Assembly: GCF_020687745.1 (NCBI RefSeq) | Contig: NZ_JAJEWK010000007.1 | Span: 86,074 to 150,073, forward strand | Source: Chryseobacterium sp. MFBS3-17 | GTDB taxonomy: Bacteria > Bacteroidota > Bacteroidia > Flavobacteriales > Weeksellaceae | Length of the DNA stretch: 64,000 bases | Reading direction: 5' to 3' | Shown here: positions 6,859-14,353 of the stretch, in pieces | Position numbering within the stretch: the stretch's first letter is position 1 | Layout: the number at the start of each line of letters is the position of its first letter | Translations under genes and position numbers: made by a program | The notes under the pieces: model-generated | The model's database searches: none | What the model saw: only the letters and a program-made list of their open reading frames with translations | Told to the model about the DNA's origin: nothing

Positions 6859-7023
6859 TTATCGTATCCATTTCCATACAATCCACCATATCAACAAAGG
6901 CAGCGCAAGAACGGTGTCAATCGGGAATCCATTTCGAGGACTGCGATATCGGAAATAGATGTCGTGCATCAGGTTGTCCAACCAGATCCACACCTTTTCG
7001 GTCCATATACTAATCTTACTCAT
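6859..7023 (-). CDS. 54-residue membrane-associated protein
   Basis: Read leftwards from ATG at 7021-7023 to TAA at 6859-6861. The peptide is rich in Trp, with a C-terminal hydrophobic stretch (TVLALPLLIWWIVWKW), so it is probably membrane-bound. It faces the early operon and shares its bidirectional terminator. It is divergent from the gene at 7114, with an operator-like palindrome in the shared upstream region. No family recognised. Confidence 0.45.
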   Translation of the reverse strand: MSKISIWTEKVWIWLDNLMHDIYFRYRSPRNGFPIDTVLALPLLIWWIVWKWIR

Positions 7024-7073
7024 AACTGTAAAGGTAAAAAAATCATTTTATAAAGGCCGCTATCTTGCGCATA

Positions 7074-7096
7074 TGGAAATAATTTCCATATTTTTG
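7074..7096 (+). promoter_or_regulatory. Promoter with palindromic operator, copy 1
   Basis: A -7 element TATTTTTG (7089-7096) fits the Bacteroidetes TAnnTTTG consensus, with a TTG about 21 bases upstream. Between them lies TGGAAATAATTTCCA (7074-7088), a palindrome with TGGAA/TTCCA arms that extends to ATATGGAAA/TTTCCATAT. The same arms and spacing recur at 8286-8300. It looks like a repressor or activator site that controls the gene at 7114. Confidence 0.6.
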
Positions 7097-7113
7097 TAAT
7101 GGGACTGATAATC

Positions 7114-7320
7114 ATGGCAAAACCTCTACAGCGCAACACTCTTTTACGTTATAAAATCATCCGGGACATCTATCTGCAATTCAAGACAGAAGATATCCCG
7201 GATACTGTCATTCTTCGCAAGTACATTTACCCGCGCTTTCCCATTTCCAGAACCACGCTGAACACGATTCTGAACACGCCTATAGAAAAGAAGCTGGCAG
7301 AACTGGATCAGCAGTCATGA
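7114..7320 (+). CDS. Small basic phage protein, possible DNA-binding
   Basis: A 68-residue basic protein. I choose ATG 7114 (MAKPLQRN) over ATG 7099, because the -7 promoter element ends at 7096 and a start at 7099 would fall at or before the transcript start. The sequence (LLRYKIIRDIYLQFK, then FPISRTTLNTIL) has a helix-turn-helix feel, with the second helix after PISRTTL. It converges on the gp37-like gene, with the 3' ends overlapping by 13 bases. A regulatory role is inferred. Confidence 0.6.
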   Translation: MAKPLQRNTLLRYKIIRDIYLQFKTEDIPDTVILRKYIYPRFPISRTTLNTILNTPIEKKLAELDQQS

Positions 7321-7760
7321 GCGCCTGCAGTGTAGGTGATGCGTACTTCCTGCACGCCGTCATCACGCAGTACGTTATTGGTATTGGTTCTCACCAGTCC
7401 GCCCAGGTTTGCAGCTGCAGAAAATCCCTGCAGAACTTCGTGTACTTTTTCGACCGTCTCCCAGATCCTGAATCCCTGCTTCTTTTGCAATGCCGGTGCA
7501 CGCTTGCTGGTATTAGTCAGCTTTAGATAAGCCACTGTTATTTCTATGTTTAGAATGCCTTCCTGCCGGTTTACAGGTTTAGCCTGTCTGTCCTTTCCAA
7601 TATTGCTGTACTGCGCTGTGGTGTGGCGTATGAGCGCACAGGGCCACTGTACAGGAACTTCGGAGCCGTAGAAATTCAATTGTCCCCAGTTCTCGTTTAT
7701 GTACTTCAGATCTGCCACCTGGCAGAGCACGTTCTCAATGTTTTCTAAAATCTCATTCAT
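7308..7760 (-). CDS. Mu gp37-like tail terminator or head-tail protein
   Basis: A 150-residue protein at the end of the leftward head block. It has an N-terminal helix (ILENIENVLCQV), a central beta-rich part with IEITVAYLKL, and a final strand VQEVRITYTA, the pattern of the small tail-terminator fold of Mu gp37-type proteins. It overlaps the tail completion gene by four bases, so the two are translated together. In Mu the equivalents sit together after the portal and gpF genes. Confidence 0.55.
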   Translation of the reverse strand: MNEILENIENVLCQVADLKYINENWGQLNFYGSEVPVQWPCALIRHTTAQYSNIGKDRQAKPVNRQEGILNIEITVAYLKLTNTSKRAPALQKKQGFRIWETVEKVHEVLQGFSAAANLGGLVRTNTNNVLRDDGVQEVRITYTAGAHDC

Positions 7761-8257
7761 GGTTGTATGTTATTTCTGATGATGTCCTGTAATTCCTGCA
7801 TATTGTCCTGAAGTACTTCTTCTATAATGCGGTTCACCTCCGGGTGGTTGCCTATGAATTGACGCTTCTTCATTTTAATCTTTTGCCCGAGCTTCATAAG
7901 GGCAAACGCCTTATAATCTTCAGCAGCGTCCTTGTCACCGGCGTCCCTGGCTTCTATATGCTTTGCCCAGAAAAACTTCTTCATCTTGGCGGTCACGGTG
8001 ATTTCACCGCCATTATTGTGGATGGATGCATACGGCAGCGAGCTGCTGAAGATAATGCGTTCTCCGTCTGTGCGGCTCTGTATAGAGTTGCGCAGGTTCC
8101 CGCTGCGCATCATCAGGCTGCCGGTTTTCACCGGTACTTCAGTTTCTTTCCATTTCTCGTCAAAGAAGCCTTTGCGCTCAAAATTGCGGTCAAATTCATC
8201 TGTGAGGTCTGTCTTCACGTCTTTCACAATATTCCGCGCCCATTCTTGTAAATTCAT
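7757..8257 (-). CDS. Phage virion morphogenesis (tail completion, gpG/gpS-like)
   Basis: A 166-residue protein. ATG at 8257 is chosen over an in-frame TTG at 8263. The region VKTGSLMMRSGNLRNSIQSR, followed by YASIHNNGGEIT, is the hallmark of the phage virion morphogenesis family: a Gly-Leu-rich segment, then a Y-x-x-x-H-xx-GG motif. These proteins complete the tail or join it to the head. It lies between the MuF-like gene and the gp37-like gene, as in Mu-type phages. Confidence 0.85.
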   Translation of the reverse strand: MNLQEWARNIVKDVKTDLTDEFDRNFERKGFFDEKWKETEVPVKTGSLMMRSGNLRNSIQSRTDGERIIFSSSLPYASIHNNGGEITVTAKMKKFFWAKHIEARDAGDKDAAEDYKAFALMKLGQKIKMKKRQFIGNHPEVNRIIEEVLQDNMQELQDIIRNNIQP

Positions 8258-8300
8258 TGTCAATTCAAATTTTGTTGTAACTTTGTGGAAATTAGTTCCA
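8258..8300 (+). promoter_or_regulatory. Promoter with palindromic operator, copy 2
   Basis: TTG at 8258-8260 and TAACTTTG at 8278-8285 form a well-spaced Bacteroidetes promoter. TGGAAATTAGTTCCA (8286-8300) follows directly, where transcription should start, and has the same TGGAA-N5-TTCCA arms as the site at 7074. It drives the small gene at 8305. Its location between two head genes makes it a distinct internal unit. Confidence 0.6.
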
Positions 8301-8304
8301 TAAT

Positions 8305-8532
8305 ATGTCTGGAAAATCTCTTTTTGAAAAACTTTCCGTCCGTGACTATTCCGGTAGTGATGCAGATCAGTACGCCCAGTGGCTGCAGACCATTCATTTT
8401 CAACTGAAGATGAACGGCCAGGAAGATGATTTTTTCAAACTACTGGAAAAAGCCGATGAAGAAAAAAAACAAATTGTCGCACAGGATCCGCTGGCGGAAG
8501 AATTTGACATTGATTCTATTTCTTTGGCTTAA
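8305..8532 (+). CDS. Small acidic protein under operator control
   Basis: A 75-residue acidic helical protein, ATG 8305, with its own promoter and operator. It runs against the surrounding head genes and ends inside the 3' end of the MuF-like gene (17-base overlap). Sequence such as YAQWLQTIHFQLKMNGQEDD is not a recognised family. Because it shares an operator motif with the gene at 7114, it may belong to the lysogeny or switch circuit. Confidence 0.6.
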   Translation: MSGKSLFEKLSVRDYSGSDADQYAQWLQTIHFQLKMNGQEDDFFKLLEKADEEKKQIVAQDPLAEEFDIDSISLA

Positions 8533-9850
8533 AACCATCTATCAGCTTTAAACTATCGTTGTACAGTTCCGGCATTACCTTCTTAAATACTTCATTGCCT
8601 GCAAACTTATTCTCAAAGGCATGCGCAATGAACTCAGCTTCTTTATTGCCTTCAATTTCCCAATAGCTTTTGCTGTGGCCCATTCCGTAATTAGGATTCA
8701 AGGACATGAGTGTGTCATGCGCTGCACCAACCTTTTCCATTAAGTCATTATGCCCTTTGCCCGCAGACCAGTAACTCATATCGCTCAGCCTTTTGTCAAT
8801 CGCTTTGAAGTCTAATTTGTCCCGATATTTATCCATCAAATCTGTCACTGCCTTCTTTTTCTTCAAATCTCTCTGCCAGTCTGCGGCATGTCCGTATTCA
8901 TGATAGACAACGGATTCAGCCTTCCATTTACTTTTTTTCCGCCGTTCATCAATCGGAATCCGTACAATGTTATGATCTGGCAAATAATACGCTCCAGATT
9001 GACCTTTCGTAACTGTTGGATTGGTGAAGGTTAACGGCGTTTCCTTTTCTAAGAAATCAAAAATCTCTTTGTTAATGGTTACTCCCAGTTTCTTTTCATA
9101 TGCTCCTATCTTTTCTGGCGTGTGCTCCGGCTGCAGTTCTTTTTTCACCTCTTCCGCTCCTTTCAGCTTGTGATAAGGATGCGCTGGCGGAAACACCTTC
9201 TGCTCTGCTCCGGGATTGAACCGGAAGATTTGCAGCTTGTTTTTCCCATTCTTATCTATCTGGCTGGTGGCTTTCTCACCGGCCTGCATGGCTTTTTCCG
9301 GATCTGATGCTTCGTATCTGCTTTTCCGAACTTCCACGGCCACACACCGGCAACGCCAGCCGTTTGGTGGATAGTAAGACAGCCAGAACGGGTCATCTTT
9401 CGCCAGTGTGGTATTGTGAAGCGCTGCATGGCTGTCTCTTACCCGGTCATCTGCTGCCGTGCGGTATTGCAGGTTATAGCGGTCAGAATCGTCCAGATTT
9501 GCCCAGTTTGCAGCGCTCTGGCTGCTGGATATCGCGAACTGATATTCTGCCTGCAGGTAGTGCTGATTGTAGTCCTGGTTAATCTTATTGAACTCATGCG
9601 CGAAACTTTCAAAACTCCGGATGTTGCCGCCGGCATCACGCAGCATGCTTCCCGCTTGCATCAGCTGGGCGTGGGTTTTCAGTCCGGAAAATATAAAGGC
9701 ATCATTTTGCAGCTTCATCAGCATCGCATCCGGGATCTCGTTATCCCGGATGGCCATGTCGAAAACGTCAAAGGTGGCTTTAATCAGTTTCTTATTGGCT
9801 GCACTGTTCAGATCTTCCGGCTCATAACTGCCTTTTTTGTGCAGTTCCAA
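8516..9850 (-). CDS. MuF-like head morphogenesis protein fused to a metallopeptidase domain
   Basis: A 444-residue protein by its TTG start at 9850. Residues about 120-225 form the MuF/gp30-like domain (YRTAADDRVRDSHAAL, then PPNGWRCRCV), which in Mu-type phages is a minor head protein packaged with DNA. The C-terminal half (about 255-444) is different: it has HEYGH at 317-321 with an EAE downstream (about 404-406), the zinc site of a gluzincin-like peptidase. The reading frame stays open for about 57 codons upstream to about 10021 and holds a conserved-looking YDCNCDNC segment, but without ATG, GTG or TTG. The true start may be unusual or damaged. Confidence 0.85.
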   Translation of the reverse strand: MELHKKGSYEPEDLNSAANKKLIKATFDVFDMAIRDNEIPDAMLMKLQNDAFIFSGLKTHAQLMQAGSMLRDAGGNIRSFESFAHEFNKINQDYNQHYLQAEYQFAISSSQSAANWANLDDSDRYNLQYRTAADDRVRDSHAALHNTTLAKDDPFWLSYYPPNGWRCRCVAVEVRKSRYEASDPEKAMQAGEKATSQIDKNGKNKLQIFRFNPGAEQKVFPPAHPYHKLKGAEEVKKELQPEHTPEKIGAYEKKLGVTINKEIFDFLEKETPLTFTNPTVTKGQSGAYYLPDHNIVRIPIDERRKKSKWKAESVVYHEYGHAADWQRDLKKKKAVTDLMDKYRDKLDFKAIDKRLSDMSYWSAGKGHNDLMEKVGAAHDTLMSLNPNYGMGHSKSYWEIEGNKEAEFIAHAFENKFAGNEVFKKVMPELYNDSLKLIDGFKPKK

Positions 9851-10029
9851 AAACGCCTTTTCAGCGGCTTTTAAAACCGCTTTAAAATCCGTATCACCAC
9901 TTCCGGCTGCCAGGTTTATTTTCTCTGCCCGGCAGTTGTCACAGTTGCAATCGTACAGGAATCCCAGCCTGCTGTGAAGTCCGTTATAATACGCCTGCGG
10001 ACTGACAAATAACGGTTTATTGCCAGCCC

Positions 10030-11265
10030 TTAGGTGAAAAAACTTTCAGCGTTCAGTTGTGCTCCCGGATTCAGGATGTTTTGCTGCCGCATTCCGGTGA
10101 TTTCAATTCCAAATTTGTCTTTCACCCATTCCGGATCTATCTCGTAGTACGGCAATGCCTGGGTTACTCTGGTCCACAGTTCTGTAAGGTCTTCGGCAAT
10201 TTCCCATTTGAACTCGTAATCTGCAGGAAGGATCCCGATTCTGGCCAGTGCCGGCATTACCTTGGTGTTCATGTACATCTCTACCATGGCCATATCTGCC
10301 AGTACCAGTTTCTCCAGCATCTTCTGCGCACTCTGGTCCTTGTTATTGCTTCCGTGCTTGGTGTCCTGACCAATAACGGCACCACTAATCAGCAGGCTGT
10401 TTTCATTGTCGCAGAGATTCGTGAGATTGGTGTACACGTCTCCGGATGTGGTCACACCTTTCGCCCACTGAAAGTCCTCTTCGGTGTCAATGATGAACCA
10501 CGCTGCAGAACCCATATCCTGCATCATTCTTTTGCCTCGTGCTACGGCCTGCGGATCTGATGCGTCTGTCTTGTACACTCTTGGCGGGATGCCGTAGATC
10601 TCGCACAGCTCACTGTAGCAGCTGATGGCAAACCGTTTGAAAAGCGCGGGTGCAATGGCTTTATTCAGCAGTCCCATATCACCGGGATTCCCGAATTCCA
10701 GAATCCAGGTTCCGAACTCCGGCAGCTCCCGGTAATTCACGCCTTTGATATCGGTGTAATCGTACAGGAGGGTTCCGGATTTGGGCAAAATGTTCTGGCG
10801 GGGCAGCAGAGTTGCTTTCAGCTGCGAATCATTATGACCCTCCTTCACCCAGTCCAGTTCCAGTACAGACAGTCCATAGAACCGGCTGTTGATGATTTCC
10901 TTAATGATACTGTTGAACAGCTCACTGTTCTGGTGCAGATCCGTAAGATCTTGATCTATGTCGCCGCCTTTCTTTTTCAGATTCCAGCCGGATCCAAGGC
11001 TGTCCTGAATCCGGTTCTCTATCTGACTGGTAAGGTGCGCATCATCCAGAATATAGTCATACAAGTTGTACAGCTGGTGTACAGACGGGTATTCTGCATT
11101 TCTGAAGGCGTTCTGCGCCTGCTTCATCTTCGCGATATCCATGCGGGTCTGCGTCACTGTTTTTTCTACCAGCTGCGGGTATAGCTTTCCTGCCGGTGCT
11201 TTGGCTCCGGTTCTGGCAGCGAGCTGCTGCGTATGTGCTCTGTTTCGGTTTCGGTTTCTGGCCAT
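10030..11265 (-). CDS. Phage portal protein, DUF935 (Mu gp29-like)
   Basis: A 411-residue protein of the DUF935 portal family. After an Arg-rich N-terminus (MARNRNRNRAH) come the helices that include YILDDAHLTSQIENRIQ, then WVKEGHNDSQLKATLLPRQNI and a long C-terminal part with SGAVIGQDTKHGSNNKDQSAQ, all typical of these portals. The dodecameric ring forms the DNA entry vertex of the head and works with the terminase encoded at 12114. The length is somewhat below the 450-550 residues usual for the family. Confidence 0.9.
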   Translation of the reverse strand: MARNRNRNRAHTQQLAARTGAKAPAGKLYPQLVEKTVTQTRMDIAKMKQAQNAFRNAEYPSVHQLYNLYDYILDDAHLTSQIENRIQDSLGSGWNLKKKGGDIDQDLTDLHQNSELFNSIIKEIINSRFYGLSVLELDWVKEGHNDSQLKATLLPRQNILPKSGTLLYDYTDIKGVNYRELPEFGTWILEFGNPGDMGLLNKAIAPALFKRFAISCYSELCEIYGIPPRVYKTDASDPQAVARGKRMMQDMGSAAWFIIDTEEDFQWAKGVTTSGDVYTNLTNLCDNENSLLISGAVIGQDTKHGSNNKDQSAQKMLEKLVLADMAMVEMYMNTKVMPALARIGILPADYEFKWEIAEDLTELWTRVTQALPYYEIDPEWVKDKFGIEITGMRQQNILNPGAQLNAESFFT

Positions 11266-11306
11266 ATTATTGAATTAAGCAGCGGTATATGCGACCGCTG
11301 CAATGG

Positions 11307-11507
11307 TTATTTTTTCAGTTTCTTAATCTGGTTATCCGTGAGGTTCAGGGACTGCTGGATCTCGTCTGCATCGTACAGGTTGTATCTTTTTTTCACAAAG
11401 GATACAATCTGGTGTCTCAGGATCCAGACCAGCGCCAGCGCCAGTACTGATATGCAGATGATGCTGATAGCAGGTTGCATCTGCAGAAGTTCAAATAGTT
11501 TTTCCAT
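11307..11507 (-). CDS. Small single-pass membrane protein in head block
   Basis: A 66-residue protein with one transmembrane segment (ISIICISVLALALVWIL, about residues 14-30) and a basic helical tail (DNQIKKLKK). Its ATG overlaps the TAA of the small gene upstream. Small membrane proteins at this place could take part in lysis (holin-like) or infection; no family is recognised. Confidence 0.55.
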   Translation of the reverse strand: MEKLFELLQMQPAISIICISVLALALVWILRHQIVSFVKKRYNLYDADEIQQSLNLTDNQIKKLKK

Positions 11508-11656
11508 TATTTTTTTGAAAAGGCGTTAAAAAATTGCGAGTGTACAATGCGGTAGTTGGCAATGCGGTGGTTGCAGAATAGCGGGAAACCCAACACATCA
11601 ACGCCCACCCGGAAGGCCACAATGGTGATAATCTTTTTCATGCTGTAGTTATTCAT
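11507..11656 (-). CDS. 49-residue small protein
   Basis: Reads leftwards from ATG 11654-11656, inside the end of the gp36-like gene, to TAA 11507-11509, which overlaps the next ATG. The peptide is basic (KKIITIVAFRVGVDVLGFP, then HRIANYRIVHS). The start and stop overlaps with both neighbours support a real gene. Function unknown. Confidence 0.5.
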   Translation of the reverse strand: MNNYSMKKIITIVAFRVGVDVLGFPLFCNHRIANYRIVHSQFFNAFSKK

Positions 11657-12098
11657 GATTAAACTTTTCCCGTGATCCGTAGATGAATGGTTGTGTACCG
11701 TCGCCCGCTTCCGGATCTATGCTGGGCGTCTCCGGCAATGTGCTGAGCTTCAGTTTTTCTTCAGCAAATTCCTTCAGCCACTTCACGGCTCTGTCATAGC
11801 GCTCTTTGGCCACTTCGTAGATGATATCAGCATTGCAGAGTTCTATGATGTAGAACTTCGCAATAGTGGCAGCCATACGCACCAGCAGTTGGTTGCGTGC
11901 TTCGTCTACGGCGCTCAGAATGGCATCCACGTCATATCTCGGCCGGCCATCGCTCCACTCCGGTGCGGTGAGATAGCTGCGCAGTTCTTCTTCAGCTGCA
12001 GCCATGGCCTGCATGGTAATATCTTCGTCACCTTCTGTGATCTGATCTATCTGATAGTTGTAGATCGTGGTGCCTAAATCGGTTTCTGTTAAAAACAT
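11649..12098 (-). CDS. Mu gp36-like head-tail joining protein (DUF1320-like)
   Basis: A 149-residue protein. The N-terminal MFLTETDLGTTIYNYQIDQI, followed by paired helices (MAAAEEELRSYLTA, ARNQLLVRMAATIAKFYI), fits the gp36/DUF1320 group, all-helical adaptor proteins of Mu-like heads. It lies between terminase and portal in the leftward block, fifteen bases after the terminase gene start side. The acidic Pro-rich tail is variable. Confidence 0.7.
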   Translation of the reverse strand: MFLTETDLGTTIYNYQIDQITEGDEDITMQAMAAAEEELRSYLTAPEWSDGRPRYDVDAILSAVDEARNQLLVRMAATIAKFYIIELCNADIIYEVAKERYDRAVKWLKEFAEEKLKLSTLPETPSIDPEAGDGTQPFIYGSREKFNHE

Positions 12099-12113
12099 AT
12101 TTTCAGTTTTAAA

Positions 12114-13649
12114 TTAAAATCTCCGGTTGTCAATTTGCCCCCAGGCATAAGCCAGGTCATCCTTCACCACTCGGGTGTCAATCATGGTGATGGCACCTTC
12201 TACGGCATCGGGTCCGTCCATCTCTGTAGCGGTCTTGGATACGCCCAGCCACTGATCTTCCATCTCTACCATCATCGGGTTCTCTTTTTCTTTTTCATTG
12301 AAGATGATATTACCTTCATTGTTATCATCTGCCAGATTTTCCAGCCGGTCAAACTTTTCAGCTTTTTTTCTTTTGTCTTCCCGCACCGGCAGTTTAATGC
12401 CGTGGTCCTTCCGGTATTTTTCCAAAAGCGGTTTCACTACCTGTTCATAGTGCGGGTTCTGCAGGCTGTTATTCTCAATGAAAATTTTCTTGGTGTCGAT
12501 GCCGTTTCTGTCCAGATAGTTGTAAGCTTGTCCTATCCAGTTCACCATTTCGGCATTGGTAGCTTTTGCCAGCCAAACCCGATATACATAGTACTTACCA
12601 TGATACAGCCCGACAATTACAACCGCCTTTGATGAACTCTTTTTCTCTTTACTGTTCGAGGGTGAGGGATCTATATAAACCACAACCTTTTCGCACTTTT
12701 TAAGTGGCGGACATTTGCCGTACACGAACTGCGTGAAGGTGTCGCCTTCAGCAATCGGATTGTTGTAGTATTCCTTCTGCTGGGCTTTCTTGGAAACCTT
12801 CCTTTTGCCCTTGGAATTGTAGAACATCCGGTGAATCGCTTCCGGGGTGTTCTTCTGTGGCCATGTGGACTTACCGGCCTTATCGGTGAGGTTCACGATA
12901 TCCCAGCAATCTGCAAGCTCACCCATGATGGTGATGGTGCAGTACTTGGCAATGATGTTACCGTTAATAATTACCAGTAATGGATTGGAGACTGAACGTG
13001 TAGGAATCACGGCTTCCTGAATCCAGTCCGTGTCTGCCTTCACGCGGTCACGGTTGCGGCATTTTTCGTCGGTATCGAAGTCATCAATGATAATCGCGTC
13101 CGGACGTGCTGCATCGTTTCTCGTTCCCCTGGGTGACTGACCGGCTCCCAATGCCCGGAAAGAAAATCCAAACTTTGTGGTAAACTCGTGGTCCTCCCAT
13201 TTCCCAACCTGACGCTGAACGCCATAATCGTTAATGATCCGGTTGTTGCTTTCCAGGATGTTCTTGTAAGGTAAAAGCAAACGTTTGGCGTTGTCCTCAG
13301 TATTACTGATCATCAGCCAAACCTTCTTTTTCTTCGTAAAGGAAAGATACAGGGCTTCCATCATGGTCCGCGCTGATTTTGCGAGCTCCCGGGACCAGGA
13401 ACGCACTTCCACCCATTCAGCATTCTCCACAACTCTTTTGGTGGCACGCTTATGAAAGGGTGCCGGTTCAGCGGTGTAGTAACTTGGGAAATAGTATGCA
13501 AACCACTTTTCCGGATTTGCTTCCAGTTCTGCAATGCGTTTTCTTTTCGCAATTTCCGTTTCGCTGATATCCACTGGCGTAGCCTTGGACATGTTATCGC
13601 GGAAACGCTGCCAGTTTTCTATATGTCGTCTGTCTGCCTGCTTTGCCAT
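12114..13649 (-). CDS. Terminase large subunit (Mu gp28-like)
   Basis: A 511-residue DNA-packaging motor. The ATPase part shows a degenerate Walker A-like SRELAKSART (about residues 84-93) and Walker B AIIIDDFD (about 185-192). The nuclease part has VVYIDPSPS (about 322-330) and an acidic IIIDTRVV-like end. It cuts and pumps phage DNA into the prohead through the portal. It overlaps the small-subunit gene by one base. Length is normal for Mu-type large terminases. Confidence 0.9.
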   Translation of the reverse strand: MAKQADRRHIENWQRFRDNMSKATPVDISETEIAKRKRIAELEANPEKWFAYYFPSYYTAEPAPFHKRATKRVVENAEWVEVRSWSRELAKSARTMMEALYLSFTKKKKVWLMISNTEDNAKRLLLPYKNILESNNRIINDYGVQRQVGKWEDHEFTTKFGFSFRALGAGQSPRGTRNDAARPDAIIIDDFDTDEKCRNRDRVKADTDWIQEAVIPTRSVSNPLLVIINGNIIAKYCTITIMGELADCWDIVNLTDKAGKSTWPQKNTPEAIHRMFYNSKGKRKVSKKAQQKEYYNNPIAEGDTFTQFVYGKCPPLKKCEKVVVYIDPSPSNSKEKKSSSKAVVIVGLYHGKYYVYRVWLAKATNAEMVNWIGQAYNYLDRNGIDTKKIFIENNSLQNPHYEQVVKPLLEKYRKDHGIKLPVREDKRKKAEKFDRLENLADDNNEGNIIFNEKEKENPMMVEMEDQWLGVSKTATEMDGPDAVEGAITMIDTRVVKDDLAYAWGQIDNRRF

Positions 13650-14182
13650 TATTTCAGTAATTGCCGGATAAACATGTCAAACAGTTCGCTGATCTTCTGA
13701 GCCAGTTCAAAATCAACATCCCGCACATACTCAATGAACGTCATGGCAATCTGCACGGTTTCGCCGATGCTGGTTTCTCCTTCCAGTTTCTGGATGGCAT
13801 TCGTGATTTTGGTAATGATATCGGCTTCCTTGGAAGTGGGCACGTTCGATAAAACAATAGGGTCATACTCTGGAGCCTTATGGGTGGGCTTGCCTTCCTT
13901 GTCCAGTTTTACCGGTACGGTCATGGATTTGTGCACGATGGGTCTGCATTCTATTTCTTCATTGATGCGTGCCAGTTGGTCATAGAGCATGGTGATCTGC
14001 TGTGACTTGGTGGTCATCAGGCTTTTCTTCAGTTTCTTCCATTCTCCTTCATTAGCATCTATCCACGTTTTCAGCGTTTTTTCGGTGACGCCTACTTTCT
14101 CTGCGATCTCCTTCTGTGTGAGGCTTTTCTCTGTGTACAGGAATTTGGCGTACTCGCGCTGCTCTGTCTTTTTCAGTCCCAT
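13649..14182 (-). CDS. Terminase small subunit-like DNA-binding protein
   Basis: A 177-residue protein with a clear helix-turn-helix near the N-terminus (LTQKEIAEKVGVTEKTLKTW, residues 21-40), the usual DNA-recognition part of small terminases. The rest is helical and would oligomerise. It is the first gene of the leftward block and is followed directly by the large subunit, overlapping by one base. ATG 14182 faces the divergent promoter region. Confidence 0.85.
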   Translation of the reverse strand: MGLKKTEQREYAKFLYTEKSLTQKEIAEKVGVTEKTLKTWIDANEGEWKKLKKSLMTTKSQQITMLYDQLARINEEIECRPIVHKSMTVPVKLDKEGKPTHKAPEYDPIVLSNVPTSKEADIITKITNAIQKLEGETSIGETVQIAMTFIEYVRDVDFELAQKISELFDMFIRQLLK

Positions 14183-14234
14183 AGTCCGGTTTTAGTTTTC
14201 GCAAAATTGCCATTTCGGCGGCCGGTACTAAAAG

Positions 14235-14293
14235 TTCTGTACAGAAGCTGAACACCTTTGTACAGCTACTTTACACATGTGTTCAGAAGCTGA
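14235..14293. promoter_or_regulatory. Repeat-rich divergent control region
   Basis: Between the leftward terminase operon and the rightward capsid operon lie TTCTGTACAGAA (14235-14246, perfect palindrome), CTGAACAC/GTGTTCAG (14248-14255 and 14279-14286, inverted), CAGAAGCTGA twice (14242-14251 and 14284-14293, exactly 42 bases apart) and TGTACAG twice (14238 and 14259, 21 bases apart). Spacings of two and four helical turns suggest cooperative binding of a regulator of both late operons. Confidence 0.5.
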
Positions 14294-14353
14294 GCAACTA
14301 TTTTCAAAGGCGAAATCAGCGGTTAATCTTTGTGCTTTAAATCGGCAGAAAAT

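Noticed and set aside
8516..8620. Possible overlap-coded extra gene where 8305-8532 meets the MuF-like gene
   Set aside because: Only a 17-base convergent overlap; nothing more is needed to explain it.
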